Shown here piece by piece: positions 56,922 through 64,000 of a stretch of DNA of 64,000 nucleotides. The notes under the pieces are model-generated. The model saw nothing but the letters and a program-made list of their open reading frames with translations, did no database searches and had not been told where the DNA came from. Made by a program: the position numbers and the translations under genes. Position 1 is the stretch's first letter. Every line of letters starts with the position of its first letter. This stretch comes from Roseiarcus sp963709185 (lineage in GTDB: Bacteria > Pseudomonadota > Alphaproteobacteria > Rhizobiales > Beijerinckiaceae), in the NCBI GenBank assembly GCA_963709185.1, contig CAVPVQ010000018.1, forward strand, positions 1-64,000, written 5' to 3'.

Positions 56922-56950
56922 GTCGGCGATTCTCCGGCCCGAGAGCGCGC

Positions 56951-57856
56951 TCAGTCTTCGACGAAAGCGCTGCGCGGGTAGCCCTGCGCGTAGAGCAGCG
57001 CCGTGAGATCGGCGTTGTCGAGGCGGGCGTCGGCCGCCGCGGCGACGGCGGGTTTGGCGCGATAGGCGACGCCGAGCCCGGCTTCGCCGAGCATCGCCAG
57101 GTCATTGGCGCCGTCGCCTAGCGCCAGCGTCTCATGCGCGGCGAGGCCGAATTGCGCGCGAAGTTCGCGCAGGGTCGCCAGCTTGGCGTCGCGCCCGAGG
57201 ATCGGCTCGGCGACCCGACCCGCCAGTCGGCCGTGCTCGACCACCAGCCGGTTGGCGCGGTGCTCGTGGAAGCCGAGTCGCTCGGCGATGGCGCCGGTGA
57301 ACAGCGTGAAGCCGCCCGAGACGATCGCGGTATGGGCGCCGTTGGCGCGCATGGTCTGCACCAGCGCCCGCGCGCCCGGCGTCAGCGTGATCGCGCTTTC
57401 CAGGACCTCGGCGACGATCGTTTCGGACAAACCGGCAAGCAGCGCGACCCGCTCCCTCAAGGCCGGCTCGAACGCGATTTCACCGCGCATCGCCCGCTCG
57501 GTGATCGCCGCCACACGCGCGCCGACGCCGACCCGCGCCGCGAGTTCGTCGACGCATTCCTGACCGATCAGCGTCGAGTCCATGTCGGCGACCAGGAGTT
57601 TCTTGCGCCGCCCCTGCGCCGATTGGGCGATCGCGTCGATCCGCTCGCCCGCCACCGCGGCGAGCAACGCGCGCCTCGCCAGCGCGAGAGCGGCGTCGTC
57701 ACCCTCGAAAAACAGATCCGCCGCGACGCCCGGCTCGAGCCATTGCGCGGCGGAAAACCCCGGCAGCGCTTGCGCCGCGCGCGCGATCGAGGCATCGCTC
57801 AGCGCCGAATGGGGCAGACTGGCGACGAGAGTGGCGACAAGGGGACGAGACGGCAT
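56951..57856 (-). CDS. serB: Phosphoserine phosphatase SerB
   Basis: A 301-residue HAD phosphatase for the last step of serine synthesis. Motif I is VADMDSTLIGQECVDELA, motif II TAIVSGGFTLFTGAIAERLGF, and motif III ALGDGANDLAMLGEAGLGVAYRAKP. An N-terminal domain of about 75 residues precedes it. The ATG at 57856 is divergent from miaA, with 33 bases between the starts. Confidence 0.95.
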   Translation of the reverse strand: MPSRPLVATLVASLPHSALSDASIARAAQALPGFSAAQWLEPGVAADLFFEGDDAALALARRALLAAVAGERIDAIAQSAQGRRKKLLVADMDSTLIGQECVDELAARVGVGARVAAITERAMRGEIAFEPALRERVALLAGLSETIVAEVLESAITLTPGARALVQTMRANGAHTAIVSGGFTLFTGAIAERLGFHEHRANRLVVEHGRLAGRVAEPILGRDAKLATLRELRAQFGLAAHETLALGDGANDLAMLGEAGLGVAYRAKPAVAAAADARLDNADLTALLYAQGYPRSAFVED

Positions 57857-57889
57857 GAGTTCGGACAGCCCGGCGCTGGCGCGGCGGCG

Positions 57890-58810
57890 ATGAAGCGCCG
57901 CGCCCTTCTCATCGCAGGACCGACGGCGAGCGGCAAGTCGGCCGTCGCGCTGGCGATCGCGCAGAGGCTCGGCGGAACGATCATCAACGCCGATTCGATG
58001 CAGGTCTATCGCGACCTGCGCGTGCTGACGGCGCGGCCCGCCGAAAGCGAGGAGCGCCTCGCGCCGCATGAGCTGTTCGGCTGCGTCGACGGCGCCGTGA
58101 ATTTTTCGGCCGGGCGCTGGCTTGTCGAAGCCGGGGCGGCCGTCGACCGTGCTTTCGCGCGAGGGGCGCCGGCGATCGTCGTCGGCGGCACGGGGCTGTA
58201 CTTTCGCGCGCTCACCCGCGGGCTTTCGGAGATTCCGGCCGTGCCGGACGACGTGCGGGCCCGCGTGCGCGCCGAGGCCGAGTTGTTGCCGAGCGCGACC
58301 CTGCACGCCGCGCTCGCCGCGCGCGATGCGGCGAGCGCGGCGAAGCTTCGCCCCGGCGATCGGCAGCGCATCCTTCGCGCACTCGAGGTTCTGGCGGCGA
58401 CCGGGCGCCCGATCGTTTCCTTCCACGCTGCGCGCGGCGCTCCTGCGCTCGAGTCGGGGCAATGGCGAGGCATCTTTCTGGCGCCCGATCGTGAGGCGCT
58501 CAACTTGGTGATCGCGCGGCGTTTCGAGGCGATGTTGACGGCCGGCGCTCTGGCGGAAGTCGCCGCGCTGGCCCGTCGCGGCCTCGATCCCGCGCTGCCG
58601 GTCATGCGCGCACATGGCGCGCCCCACCTTATCGCGCATCTGAACGGCGGGTTGTCGCTGGAGGAGGCGGCGCGCCGCTCTGTTTTCGACACGCGCCGCT
58701 ACGCCAAGCGGCAATTCACCTGGGCGCGCCACCAGATGCCGGACTTCACCTGGGTCGCGCCGGAGCAGGCGCCCGAAGCGGGGGCGCGGGCCCTTGACAG
58801 CTTCCGCTGA
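57890..58810 (+). CDS. miaA: tRNA dimethylallyltransferase MiaA
   Basis: A 306-residue enzyme that adds isopentenyl to A37 of tRNAs reading U-starting codons. The P-loop is LIAGPTASGKSAVALAIA; IINADSMQVYRDLRVLTARP and VVGGTGLYFRALTRGL follow, and the C-terminal segment is RRSVFDTRRYAKRQFTWARHQ. It overlaps or adjoins ligA; its stop is 28 bases before the ligA ATG. Confidence 0.95.
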   Translation: MKRRALLIAGPTASGKSAVALAIAQRLGGTIINADSMQVYRDLRVLTARPAESEERLAPHELFGCVDGAVNFSAGRWLVEAGAAVDRAFARGAPAIVVGGTGLYFRALTRGLSEIPAVPDDVRARVRAEAELLPSATLHAALAARDAASAAKLRPGDRQRILRALEVLAATGRPIVSFHAARGAPALESGQWRGIFLAPDREALNLVIARRFEAMLTAGALAEVAALARRGLDPALPVMRAHGAPHLIAHLNGGLSLEEAARRSVFDTRRYAKRQFTWARHQMPDFTWVAPEQAPEAGARALDSFR

Positions 58811-58838
58811 GCGGGCCCTTGCGGTAGCATCATTGCCG

Positions 58839-60929
58839 ATGCCGAAAAAGTCTCCGCCCGTCGACAGGCTCGAACCCGATGACGCTCGCGTGGAGCACGC
58901 GCGGCTTGGCTCGGAAATCGCCAAGCATGACGCGGCCTATCACGGCAAGGATGCGCCGGTCATTTCCGATGCCGAATATGACGCGTTGCGCCGCCGCTAT
59001 GAAGCGATCGAGCAGGCATTCCCTGCGTTGGCTGGGGCTGATTCGCTGAGTCGGCGGGTCGGCGCCGCGCCATCCGAGAAGTTCGCCAAGGCGCGGCATG
59101 TCGTGCCGATGCTGTCGCTCGGCAATATCTTCGAGGACGCGGAAGTCACGGAGTTCTGCGCGCGCGTGCGTCGCTTTCTCGGACTGCCGGCGGAGGCGGA
59201 GCTGGAAGTGACGGCGGAGCCCAAGATCGACGGCCTGTCCTGCTCCCTGCGCTATGAGCGGGGCCGGCTCGTCCTGGCGGCGACCCGCGGCGACGGCTTC
59301 GAGGGCGAAGACGTCACCCAGAATGTGCGCACGATCGCCGAGATTCCGCAAAAGCTGAGCGGCGCGCCCGACGTTTTCGAAGCGCGGGGCGAAGTCTATA
59401 TGGCGAAGGACGATTTCGCAGCGATGAACGCGCGCCAGAAGGAGGCGGGAAAGCCGGTCTTCGCCAATCCCCGCAACGCCGCCGCCGGCTCGCTGCGCCA
59501 GCTTGACCCCCGCATCACCGCCGCCCGGCCGTTGCGCTTCTTCGCCTACGCCTGGGGTGAAATCAGCGCTCTGCCCGCCGATACGCAACTCGGCATGACC
59601 AAGGCGTTCAAGCGGTTCGGCCTGCCGGTCAATCCGCTGACGCGTCTTTGCGTCTCGGCCGAGGAGATGATCGCGCACTATCGCTTGATCGAAAGCAAGC
59701 GCGCGACATTGGGCTACGATATCGACGGCGTGGTCTACAAGGTCAATTCGCTCGCCCTGCAGGAGCGGCTCGGCTTCGTTTCGCGCAGCCCGCGCTGGGC
59801 GGTCGCCCACAAATTCCCCGCCGAACAAGCCACGACGATCGTCGAGGCGATCGAGATCAACGTCGGCCGCACCGGCGCCCTGACGCCGGTCGCCAAATTG
59901 CGGCCGGTGACGGTCGGCGGCGTCGTGGTGTCCAACGCGACCCTACACAATGAAGACGAAATCTCCCGCAAGGACGTTCGGGTCGGCGACACCGTGCGCA
60001 TTCAGCGCGCCGGCGACGTCATTCCGCAGATTCTCGAAGTGGTCGACGCGGACCGCCCGCACCGCGGCAAAAAATACGAATTTCCCACGGTCTGCCCGGT
60101 TTGCGGTTCGGCGGCGGTGCGCGAGATCGACGAGAAGACGGGCGTTGCCGACGTCGTGCGCCGTTGCACCGGCGTGTTGGTCTGCCCGGCACAGGCCGTC
60201 GAACGGCTGAAGCATTTTTCTTCGCGCAATGCGATGGATATAGAGGGCCTCGGAGACAAGCAGATCGAGCTGTTCTTCTCGGAAGGGCTCATCAAGACGG
60301 CAGCCGACATCTTCACCTTGGCCGCGCGCGACGGCGCGGAGGGGCCGCGGCTCAGCGAACGCGAGGGCTTTGGCGAACTCTCCGCGCGCAATCTCTTCGC
60401 GGCGATCGAGGCGCGACGGACCGTCCCGGTCAATCGGTTCATCTACGCGCTCGGCATTCGGCACATCGGCGAAACCAACGCGCGGCGGCTGGCGCGTCAT
60501 TTCGGCAATTTTGACGCCTTGCGCGCCGCCGCGAGAAACGCCGAGAGCCGGGCCGAGATCGATGGAATCGACGGCGTCGGTCCGGTCGTCGCCGAGGCTG
60601 TGGTCGATTTCTTCGCCGAGCCGCACAATGAGGCGGCGCTGCACAGTTTGCTGGAACAGGTCACGACGACCCCGATGGAGACGGTCGCCGCCGGTCACCC
60701 CCTGGCGGGCAAGACCATCGTGTTCACCGGCTCGCTGGAGAAAATGACCCGCGACGAAGCCAAGGCGATGGCCGAACGGATCGGAGCGAAGGTTGCCGGT
60801 TCGGTCTCGGCCAAGACCGATCTCGTCGTCGCGGGCCCCGGCGCCGGCTCCAAGCTGGCCAAGGCGCGCGAGCTTGGCGTCGAGGCGATCGACGAAGAGG
60901 AATGGTTCAGGCGGGCCGGGCGGGACTGA
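58839..60929 (+). CDS. ligA: NAD-dependent DNA ligase LigA
   Basis: A 696-residue ligase. The adenylation Lys is in AEPKIDGLSCSLRY; the four Zn-binding cysteines are in CPVCGSAAV and RRCTGVLVC; a helix-hairpin-helix region and a C-terminal BRCT domain (LAGKTIVFTGSLEKMTRDEAKAMAERIGAKV) follow. It seals Okazaki fragments. The ATG at 58839 is chosen; a TTG at 58794 is open in frame and would overlap miaA. Confidence 0.95.
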   Translation: MPKKSPPVDRLEPDDARVEHARLGSEIAKHDAAYHGKDAPVISDAEYDALRRRYEAIEQAFPALAGADSLSRRVGAAPSEKFAKARHVVPMLSLGNIFEDAEVTEFCARVRRFLGLPAEAELEVTAEPKIDGLSCSLRYERGRLVLAATRGDGFEGEDVTQNVRTIAEIPQKLSGAPDVFEARGEVYMAKDDFAAMNARQKEAGKPVFANPRNAAAGSLRQLDPRITAARPLRFFAYAWGEISALPADTQLGMTKAFKRFGLPVNPLTRLCVSAEEMIAHYRLIESKRATLGYDIDGVVYKVNSLALQERLGFVSRSPRWAVAHKFPAEQATTIVEAIEINVGRTGALTPVAKLRPVTVGGVVVSNATLHNEDEISRKDVRVGDTVRIQRAGDVIPQILEVVDADRPHRGKKYEFPTVCPVCGSAAVREIDEKTGVADVVRRCTGVLVCPAQAVERLKHFSSRNAMDIEGLGDKQIELFFSEGLIKTAADIFTLAARDGAEGPRLSEREGFGELSARNLFAAIEARRTVPVNRFIYALGIRHIGETNARRLARHFGNFDALRAAARNAESRAEIDGIDGVGPVVAEAVVDFFAEPHNEAALHSLLEQVTTTPMETVAAGHPLAGKTIVFTGSLEKMTRDEAKAMAERIGAKVAGSVSAKTDLVVAGPGAGSKLAKARELGVEAIDEEEWFRRAGRD

Positions 60930-61011
60930 CGCCGGCGCCGCGCGGGATCGGGAATTCCGGCCACGCCCCGCCGCAACCACCTCTCAATTCGTCTGACTGT
61001 GGCGCGACGCC

Positions 61012-62424
61012 TCACCGGTACAAATCCGCGCGCGTCGGCGGCAGATCGACGGGGCCCTTCACCCGCCTCGACGACAACGTCTGGTAGACGCCGCAATTGT
61101 TGCGCTCGAAGGCGATCGAACAGGCGGCGAGATAGACGATCCAGACCCGTGCGGTGACTTCGCCGACTTCTTGGCGCGCCGCGTCATAGTTGGAAACCAG
61201 GCGGTCGTGCCAAAGGCGGCAGGTGCGCTGGTAGTGCTCGCGCCAGCCTTCGACATCGTGGATCTCGAAGCCGTTCAATTCGAGATTGGTGACCGTGCGG
61301 CCGATATAGTCGAGCTCGCCGCCGGGGAAGATATAACGGGTCAGCGCCGCGAAATCGGCGCGTTTCTTGCCGGTCCGGGCGGCGCGGCTGCCGCCCGGGC
61401 GGGTTATGGCGTGATGCAGGAACAATCCACCCGGCTTCAGCATACGATGGACCGTCTTGAAATAGGTCGGGAAATTGACCGCGCCGACATGTTCGAACAT
61501 GCCGATCGAGGCGATCTTGTCGAAGCGCCGTTCGCCCTGGAGCTGGGTGTAGTCCAGCAATTCAATTGTCACGCTTTCTTCCAGACCGAGACGCTTGATC
61601 TTCTGCCCAGCATAGGCGGCCTGGCTCTCGGAAAGCGTCAGACCGTGGACTTTCACGCCGTAGCGCTGCGCGGCGTGGCAGGCGAACGCACCCCAGCCGC
61701 AGCCGATGTCGAGGACGGCCTCGCCGGGCTTCAGGCGCAGCTTCCGGCAGACCATGTCGACTTTCTGGATCTGCGCCGTATCCAGGTCGTCGCCCCGGTC
61801 GTGGAAATAGGCGCAGCTATAGACCATCTCCCTGTCGAGCCAGAGCTCGTAGAATGCATTGGAGACGTCATAATGATGCGCGATGTTTTTCTTGTTCGCG
61901 ACGGCCGATCCGTCGCTTTCGCGATCCTTGCCGATCGTCTCCAGCGGCCAGGGGCCACCGCGTGAAACGAACAGAAAATCAAAACCCGTCTTCAATGCGC
62001 GCGGTGAGAATAGCGCCTTCTTCAAGTCGCGGGTGCGGCCCTTTGGCCGCTTGGCGACAAGATCGAAAAGGGTCCCGTTGATGAGGTCGATCCGCTTGGC
62101 CGCCCATAGATTGGCCAGAGTCGTGATCCTCGGCGCGCGCAGCAGTGCGGCGATCGCGCCCTCGTCGGCAATGGCGATAGCCAGCGACCCGGCGGGCCAA
62201 TCCGCGGGAACTGACGAGCCGTCCCAAAGCCGAAAGCCGAATTCGAGGCCCAGGCGCCGATGGGCCTGCGTGAGAAGCGCCCGAAGACTTCCCAGCCGCT
62301 GCTCCGCTCCGTCCAAGTCCGCCTCGTCGCTTTTCGCCGCGCCGCCGTCCGGCCGGGCGCGGACCATAGTTGCCGACGCGTCGTCGACGCAAGCGCTTCC
62401 CCTGGGCGCGTCGGCGTGAAACAT
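61012..62424 (-). CDS. Cyclopropane-fatty-acyl-phospholipid synthase family methyltransferase
   Basis: A 470-residue protein. The N-terminal CFA domain (about 60-160, ITTLANLWAAKRIDLINGTLFDLV) precedes a SAM-binding domain with AVLDIGCGWGAFACHAAQRYGVKVHGLTLSESQ, IASIGMFEHVG and FIFPGGEL-like YIFPGGELDYI. It adds a methylene to membrane lipid double bonds. The ATG at 62424 has GAGG just upstream; 62367 is an alternative. It is divergent from the GNAT gene with 40 bases between the starts. Confidence 0.91.
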   Translation of the reverse strand: MFHADAPRGSACVDDASATMVRARPDGGAAKSDEADLDGAEQRLGSLRALLTQAHRRLGLEFGFRLWDGSSVPADWPAGSLAIAIADEGAIAALLRAPRITTLANLWAAKRIDLINGTLFDLVAKRPKGRTRDLKKALFSPRALKTGFDFLFVSRGGPWPLETIGKDRESDGSAVANKKNIAHHYDVSNAFYELWLDREMVYSCAYFHDRGDDLDTAQIQKVDMVCRKLRLKPGEAVLDIGCGWGAFACHAAQRYGVKVHGLTLSESQAAYAGQKIKRLGLEESVTIELLDYTQLQGERRFDKIASIGMFEHVGAVNFPTYFKTVHRMLKPGGLFLHHAITRPGGSRAARTGKKRADFAALTRYIFPGGELDYIGRTVTNLELNGFEIHDVEGWREHYQRTCRLWHDRLVSNYDAARQEVGEVTARVWIVYLAACSIAFERNNCGVYQTLSSRRVKGPVDLPPTRADLYR

Positions 62425-62464
62425 TCGCCTCGGTTTTCTTTCCGCCCCGACGTCTCGAGCGAGC

Positions 62465-62965
62465 ATGAGCAAGATTTCGATCCGCGCGGCAAGTCTGCGC
62501 GACCTCGATGCGATTTTCGCGTTGGAGCAGGCGGTCTTTTCCGCTGACCGCCTGTCGCGGCGCTCGCTGCGCGCTTTCATCCAAAGCCCGAATCGGCCGC
62601 TGCTCGTCGCCATTGCGGAGCGCAGCCTCGCCGGCTACGCGCTGGTCGCCCTGCGCGAGGGGGCCGCCGCCGCGCGACTCTATTCGATCGCCGTCGACCC
62701 GAGCAAAGGCCGACGCGGCGTCGGGCGCGCCCTGATGAAGGCCAGCGAGCGCTACGCGGCGGCGCACGGACGCCAATCGCTGCGCCTGGAAGTTCGCTCC
62801 GACAATTATGCAGCCATCGCTCTCTATGAGCGGCTCGGTTTTCAGCAGTTCGGCCACTACGACGGCTACTACGCGGACGGGGCGCGCGCCTTGCGCTTCG
62901 AGAAGCGCGTCGGCGACAGGATCGCGAGCAAGATCGACAAGAGGGAGGCGCGGCGACGCTCGTGA
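62465..62965 (+). CDS. GNAT N-acetyltransferase, RimI-like
   Basis: A 166-residue acetyltransferase. The acetyl-CoA loop is in YSIAVDPSKGRRGVGRALMKASERYA, and the N-terminal RLSRRSLRAFIQSP pattern and YDGYYADGARALRFEK near the end resemble the GNAT domain often fused to a peptidase C39 domain and linked to RimK-like ligases. Here the protein ends after the GNAT and a short charged tail. It is followed after 273 bases by the ATP-grasp gene. Confidence 0.88.
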   Translation: MSKISIRAASLRDLDAIFALEQAVFSADRLSRRSLRAFIQSPNRPLLVAIAERSLAGYALVALREGAAAARLYSIAVDPSKGRRGVGRALMKASERYAAAHGRQSLRLEVRSDNYAAIALYERLGFQQFGHYDGYYADGARALRFEKRVGDRIASKIDKREARRRS

Positions 62966-63238
62966 AGCGGCAATATAAATGTTGAACCGGCGTCGCGCCT
63001 ATTGCGCGGCCCGCGGCGCGGAGACATTGTGGGCTGGACGGCGTCGCCGAATCCGAGGATTGCGAAGGTCGCCCGCTTCGTCGCGAGTCCACCCGGATGA
63101 CCGCGGGCGGGGCTTTGGCGACGGGGCGCCCGCCACAATGCGTCGGCCGGCGCTGGAACCGGTGGGTCGCAAGAATCGTTTCAAGCGCATGTCGTTTCGT
63201 CGCCCACCGATCGAACCTCCCGGAACGGACGTCACGCA

Positions 63239-64000
63239 ATGACGGGCTGGGTGGTCCTTGTCGATCAGCCTCGCGATTTTCCCAATGCGGACACGCCGCA
63301 CAAGGTGATCACGACCAGCGACTATCTCGCGCGCCCCAAATTGTTCGCCGGCGCGGGACGCGCCAAGCTCATCAACCTGTCGCGCTCGTACAACTATCAG
63401 TCCAAGGGCTATTACGCCTCGCTGCTCGCCGAAGCGCGCGGGCATCGTGTGATCCCCAGCGTCGAGACGATGCTCGAACTGCGCGAACACAAGCTTTACG
63501 AGCACGCGCTGCCTGATCTCGAACAGGCGCTCAACATCGCCGCCCATCGCGCGCGGGCGACCGAAAGCGCGACATTCGATCTGTTGTTCTGCTTCGGCCT
63601 TACCCAGGACCCGCGTTTCGAGGCCTTCGGACGCCTGCTGTTCGACTGGTATCGGTGTCCCGCGCTGGAGGTGACGATCACCGCGGGCAAGAGGTGGAAG
63701 ATCGATCGGTTGCGCGCCCGCCCGCTCGGCAAGCTCGGCCCGGAGGACGCCGCGCTATTTCGCACCGCGCTGCATCATCACACCCAGCGCGACTGGCGCA
63801 ATCCGCGCGCCCGCACGGTGGCCAAATACTCGCTGGCAGTGCTCTACGATCCGCAGGAGAAAATGCCGCCCTCGTCGATTGAGACGCTCAAATATTTCGA
63901 AAAATTCGCCGACCGGCATTCAGTCGACGTCGAATTGGTGACCAAGCGACAACTCGCGGAACTGGCGGAATTCGACGGTCTTTTCATCCGCGCGACGACC
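63239..64000 (+). CDS. RimK-like ATP-grasp ligase with RLAN N-terminal domain (3' end outside window)
   Basis: The frame runs from an ATG at 63239 to the window edge, 254 codons with no stop. The N-terminal part (WVVLVDQPRDFPN, ADTPHKVITTSDYLAR, INLSRSYNYQSKGYYASLLAEARGHRVIPS) matches the RLAN domain found before RimK-type ATP-grasp domains. RimK-family proteins ligate amino acids such as Glu to peptide C-termini. The ATP-grasp core itself is only beginning where the sequence ends. No gene fills the 273 bases between it and the GNAT gene. Confidence 0.85.
   Translation, partial: MTGWVVLVDQPRDFPNADTPHKVITTSDYLARPKLFAGAGRAKLINLSRSYNYQSKGYYASLLAEARGHRVIPSVETMLELREHKLYEHALPDLEQALNIAAHRARATESATFDLLFCFGLTQDPRFEAFGRLLFDWYRCPALEVTITAGKRWKIDRLRARPLGKLGPEDAALFRTALHHHTQRDWRNPRARTVAKYSLAVLYDPQEKMPPSSIETLKYFEKFADRHSVDVELVTKRQLAELAEFDGLFIRATT

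Noticed and set aside
62966..63238. Short overlapping frames between the GNAT and RLAN/RimK genes
   Set aside because: All are Arg-rich, lack ribosome binding sites and overlap on both strands; treated as non-coding.

Overview
The window reads as about 64 kb of an alphaproteobacterial chromosome, most likely Hyphomicrobiales (Rhizobiales), possibly the Methylocystaceae/Beijerinckiaceae side. The reasons are the high GC, the ffh-rpsP-rimM-trmD order, the aerobic cobaltochelatase genes cobS/cobT, hflK-hflC-degP, hisZ-hisG, the accA-xerD neighbourhood and -35/-10 sites of TTGAC-N17-CTATA type. The taxonomic guess is inference. I see no rRNA, tRNA, CRISPR array, insertion sequence or prophage. 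Almost everything is housekeeping; the accessory content is small.

Layout. 0-5.5 kb: a TetR regulator with an AT-rich operator region, an RND efflux adaptor and pump, and a DUF2214 membrane protein. 5.5-9 kb: trmD, rimM, rpsP and ffh on the minus strand, with palindromic repeats. 9.1-11.4 kb: a MntA-HepT toxin-antitoxin pair, a GST, a SnoaL-like protein and a 58-aa membrane protein. 11.4-15.8 kb: uvrB, an L,D-transpeptidase-like gene, a YggS-type PLP protein and rpmB with a promoter and leader hairpin. 15.8-21.1 kb: cobT, an FMN reductase, cobS, a J-domain protein, then bolA and a YcxB-like gene. 21.1-27.1 kb: an L,D-transpeptidase lipoprotein, accA, xerD, a 47-aa membrane gene and ruvB-ruvA-ruvC. 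27.4-34.1 kb: kup, a tartrate/D-malate dehydrogenase, an AraC-OGT protein and a large MscS channel. 34.3-42.2 kb: hisZ-hisG, a hydrolase, two envelope glycosyltransferases, an EI24 protein and an NDUFA9-like protein. 42.4-47.1 kb: a three-gene overlapping DUF1330/DCC/DUF4166 operon and an EF-G-like GTPase. 47.4-52.9 kb: a fused aroK-aroB gene, a CNNM/CorC protein, a methyltransferase divergent from an MmyB-like regulator with a palindromic operator, and a haloacid dehalogenase. 53.1-64 kb: hflK-hflC-degP, serB, miaA-ligA, a CFA synthase-type methyltransferase, and a GNAT followed by an RLAN/RimK ATP-grasp ligase cut by the window edge.

Four genes (ffh, kup, a DPM1-GtrA glycosyltransferase and the SnoaL-like gene) carry six single-base indels between them. 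In each case the protein is recovered by adding or removing one base. Residual assembly error is the simplest reading, and I annotate them as genes with a frameshift as given.

The most interesting leads are the FMN reductase between cobS and cobT (a candidate cobalt reductase), the DUF1330/DCC/SDR-DUF4166 operon, the GNAT-RLAN/RimK pair at the right edge, the MntA-HepT pair with an altered HepT motif, the fused AroK-AroB, the EF-G-like protein lacking the switch II histidine, and the two operator-like palindromes. I did not find a clearly novel multi-gene defence or mobile system.
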